A DNA stretch of 64,000 bases, from assembly GCF_910591885.1 (NCBI RefSeq), contig NC_063274.1, forward strand, positions 5,766,001-5,830,000, written 5' to 3'. Source of the stretch: Bombus terrestris. Lineage: Eukaryota > Arthropoda > Insecta > Hymenoptera > Apidae. The translations under genes were made by a program, and so were the position numbers. Below are positions 60,985-64,000 of this stretch, in pieces. Position 1 is the first letter of the stretch. Every line of letters starts with the position of its first letter. The notes under the pieces were generated by a model, which saw nothing but the letters and a program-made list of their open reading frames with translations, did not search any database and was not told where the DNA came from.

Positions 60985-62130
60985 ATTGATGGTTTGTTTG
61001 TTATAAATTATTGGCTTAAATGTTTGTTAATTAATTGTTTAATTGTTATAAGTTAGTGGCTTAAATGTTGCTAATTATTGGTTGGATTGTTATAAATTAC
61101 TGTTCAAATGTTGTTAATTAATTGTTTGATTATTATAAATTAATGGTTTAATTGTTATAAATTATTGGCTTAAATGTTATTAATTAATAGTTTCAATGTT
61201 ATAAGTTAATGGCTTAAATGTTGTTAATTAATGGCTTATTTGTTATAAATTAATTATTTGAATGTTATAAATTAATAGTTTAAATGTTATAAATTAATGG
61301 CTTAAATATTATGAATTAATGTCTTAAATATTTGTTAAATAATTCTTTAATTGTTATAGCTTAATGGCTTAAATGTTGTTAATTAATGACTTAATTGTTA
61401 TAAATTAATTATTTAAATGTTATAAATTAGTAGCTTAAATGTCATAAATTAGTGGCTTTAATGTGTTAATCAATAGTTTAAATGTTGTCAGTTGATAGTT
61501 TAAATGTTATAAATTAATGGCTTAAATGTTGTTAATTAATTGTTTAAATGTTATTAATTAATTGTTTAAATGTTGATAATTAATAGATTAAATGTTATCA
61601 ATTATTAGCTTAAATGTTATAAATTAATTATTTAAATGTTATAAATTAATAGTTTAAATGTTATAAATTAATGGTTTAAATGTTATAAATTAATGGTTTA
61701 AATGTTATAAATTAATGGCTTAAATGTTGTTAATTAATAGTTTAAATGTTGTTAATTATTAGTTTAAATGTTGTTAATTAATAGTTTAAATGTTGTTAAT
61801 TAATAGTTTAAATGTTGTTAATTAATAGTTTAAATGTTGTTAATTAATAGTTTAAATGTTGTTAATTAATTATTTAAATGTTATAAATTAATAGTTTAAA
61901 TGTCATTAATTAATAGTTTAAATGTTGTTAATTAATAGTTTAAATGTTGTTAATTAAGAGTTTATATGTTGTTAATTAATAGTTTAAATGTTATTAATTA
62001 ATAGTTTAAATGTTATATATTATTTGTTTTAATGTTATAAGTTAATAGTTTGTGTTATAATTTAATGGTTTAAATGTTGTTTACCAATAGTTTAGATGTT
62101 GTTAATTACTAGTTTAAATGTTGTCAGTTG
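60985..62130. repeat. 22-bp AT-rich minisatellite
   Basis: About 50 units of TTTAAATGTTG + TTAATTAATAG, with frequent variants (ATAAATTAATGG, TTATTAG) and occasional one-base length changes. The most regular part is at about 61,700-62,000. It ends in a small inverted repeat, GTTGTCAGTTGACAAC, near 62,122-62,137. No coding content. Confidence 0.9.
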
Positions 62131-62520
62131 ACAACTTAATTCCTAACGGTTCTCTTCCGATCTTCTCAGTGTGGAATCTCACAGACAAATAAGCTCGCGC
62201 GCGAGTCGTGCATTCTTTATATACCGAATGGCATGTACCTGACAAAGTCACGGAAGGTGAATGTAACGAAAGCAACTGTTTGCTGGTATCATAAAAGGCA
62301 GTTTTCTATTAAAAGACAATCAAATTTAATAATTTTTTAATCTTGATTGCAAATTGACGCCTTCAACAACTTTTTATAATAACCATTTTTATAATTATAA
62401 TAGTTTTTGCGAGCTAAAACTAAATTCACACTTCTGTGATATTAGTTTCTGATTTAGAACTTTGTTAATTTATATTGAATGCCAGTTTATTATGGAAATA
62501 ATTGTACTATTATAGTCAAA
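62131..62520. other. unique spacer between minisatellite parts
   Basis: Less AT-rich at first (CTCGCGCGCGAG palindrome near 62,193-62,204), then AT-rich. No gene seen. Confidence 0.4.
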
Positions 62521-62840
62521 CTGTTATAAATTTAGTGCATAATTATTTTTAATTAATGGGGGTGTATTGTTATAAATTAGAAAGTGTAATTGTTAAAAAT
62601 TAATGGAGTAATTGTTTTAGATTAATAATAAATTGTTATAAATGAATAACGTAATTATCTTAAATTATTAGTTAAATTGTCATAAATTAAAAGTTTAACC
62701 GTGAGGAATTAATAGATCAAATGTTGCAAATTAATAGTTTGAATGTTATAAATTAATGATTTTGATTTTATAAATGAATAGTTTAAATGTTGCAGATTAA
62801 TAGCGCAAATGTTGTAAATTAATAATTTAATTAATTAAAG
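62521..62840. repeat. degraded part of the 22-bp minisatellite
   Basis: Irregular units of the TGTTATAAATTAATRG kind recur at roughly 20-22 bp, with many substitutions and length changes. Probably an older extension of the array at 60,985-62,130. Confidence 0.6.
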
Positions 62841-63668
62841 TCGAGAAAGTCTACTTTAAGTTTTTCGGTAAATTGTTCAGTTTTCAACAGTTCCTACAAT
62901 TTCATCAAATTAATCAAATTAATATTTAATATTTTATATTATTCCACAAATATAGTAAGAATATTTGCTTCATAAATAAATAGTAAACGCGATAGTTGCA
63001 CTTCTTTCCTATGTCAAAGTTTTCTTCGAGCAGTCTTTTAATCTTTTCCTTTCAACGCTAAAAAACACGTTACGATTATAAAACAACTGAAGGCTGATAT
63101 CCCAATATTTTTATTGTTTTATTGGCTATTATTTAAGGTTTGTAGAAACAATATATTTCTGAAACCCATCTGGTAAACAGAAAGTCCACTTTTCCAATGA
63201 CCATCAGGTAAATATGAAATATGAATAAATCTCTTGCTATGTAAAGTTCGAAGATCGCACAAATTAGGTTTGCACTTTTTTTTATGCACAACATGTTCGG
63301 TTCCTCAATATATAAACTTTGCTTTTAAACGGAATTTTTCAAATATTACGACTGTTTTTGAATAATTCTGAGTTATACAAAGATGGAAAAAGCATAGACA
63401 AAGAGTATCGTAAATTTTTCTTTCCAAATGAACACTCCATCGCATTCATTGCCATGTTTTAGACATTTTTAAGCAGGAGGCTAGAACAGTTTTCAGGCTC
63501 TTTTTACAAGAAAACGGAAGACATATCGAACATCTATTGTAATTTGTTGTATTTTTTGTGGACACTCGCGAACGGGACAATCGCAGTTTAGGTCTTCAAA
63601 TACTATGGTCTTCTTCTCTGTGACTCTAACGAAGTAAACGTACGAGGTACGAGGTAATAGAAAGAGGT
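62841..63668. other. AT-rich DNA, perhaps body of a transposon remnant
   Basis: No recognised gene. A 66-codon minus-strand frame (63,493-63,693) lies next to the element end described at 63,669-63,807 and could be part of it, but it matches no family I know. Confidence 0.3.
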
Positions 63669-63807
63669 ATTTTGGCCGATTTTTAATTGTCAATAACTAA
63701 GAAAGAAAGTCGTAAAGGCAATTTTTTTATTCTTGATTTTCGTTTTATTTCGGCTTCAAGAATCGCCTCTGAAATTCTCTGACACCTGTAGCCGAACACC
63801 CTGTATA
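63669..63807 (+). mobile_element. end of a dispersed transposon, copy 2
   Basis: ATTTTGGCCGATTTTTAATT then TAACTAA, and about 95 bp later ACACCCTGTATA. The same core is present inverted at 48,311-48,365, where the end follows more closely. The class is unknown. Confidence 0.5.
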
Positions 63808-64000
63808 CAGAGTGTCCTATTTTATTCTATAAATGGATTCATCTAGGACAATATCGACGTTCTTCGTGGTGAATACTCGAAGTTTCATTCACCTTATTGA
63901 CAAGATGTATATTTTCAGCATTAACCGGTTACGCGCTTATGATATAAAATGATCTTGTTTAATTTACCTCAAAACTTTAATAAGCGTTACTTATTCAAAC
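63808..64000. other. non-coding, no gene seen
   Basis: Short AT-rich stretch to the window edge. A minus-strand 5' splice-like site (TTTTGAG|GTAAAT) lies near 63,962-63,974, without supporting context. Confidence 0.35.

Overview
The window reads as nuclear DNA of an insect, most likely a hymenopteran (bee or ant type). This is inferred from AT-rich DNA with frequent CpG, long stretches with no usable reading frame, insect-type splice signals, and one Ty3/gypsy retrotransposon of an insect-like clade. No ribosomal RNA or tRNA gene was recognised, and prokaryotic features (operons, ribosome binding sites) do not apply. I cannot fix the species.

Positions 1-34,000 are gene-poor. I see no exon there that I would defend. 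What stands out is a recent tandem duplication of about 110 bp (794-1017), several GC/CpG-rich islands (about 12.9-13.5, 14.2-14.6, 17.26-17.88, 22.08-22.40 and 28.98-29.57 kb), and simple repeats. A CpG-rich stretch at 34.0-35.6 kb ends in good 5' splice sites and could be the promoter and 5' UTR of a plus-strand gene. The best-supported host coding sequence is a short exon at 45,256-45,382: a pyrimidine-rich 3' splice site, a short 5' UTR, an ATG followed by a signal peptide, then a strong 5' splice site in phase 1. The remaining exons of that secreted or membrane protein are not identified here.

From 48.3 kb onwards the DNA becomes repeat-rich. Four relatives of one undescribed-looking repeat family occur: C (49.0-49.6 kb), A (50.06-51.48 kb), B (54.33-56.03 kb) and the left end of D (60.89-60.94 kb). 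Each starts with a shared block of about 45 bp, followed by a tandem array (10-bp unit in A, B and C; a 22-bp AT-rich unit in D). In A, B and C the array is followed by a hairpin whose arms differ between copies yet still mostly pair, and then by a foldback palindrome. Between A and B lies a broken Ty3/gypsy element (51,487-54,322) with a 184-bp 5' LTR, a primer binding site, gag, protease and the first half of reverse transcriptase. It is cut off inside the YLDD catalytic motif and fused to the last 93 bp of a 3' LTR.

The 56.4-58.0 kb region is unusually dense in perfect short hairpins and palindromes and carries about eleven copies of a 13-bp motif close to TCGCAACNCTAAT, the last four at exact 32-bp spacing. 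On the minus strand, 59,311-60,040 contains three exon-like segments with matched splice sites and a compatible reading frame; two of them lie in a duplicated exon-intron unit. A 22-bp AT-rich minisatellite fills about 60,985-62,130 with a degraded extension to about 62,840. The end of another transposon family appears twice, inverted, at 48.31 and 63.67-63.81 kb.

The window therefore divides into a left half of ordinary gene-desert or intron sequence around one plausible secreted-protein gene, and a right half shaped by mobile and tandem-repeat DNA. The array/hairpin/foldback family and the structured 56.4-58.0 kb island are the parts most likely to be new.
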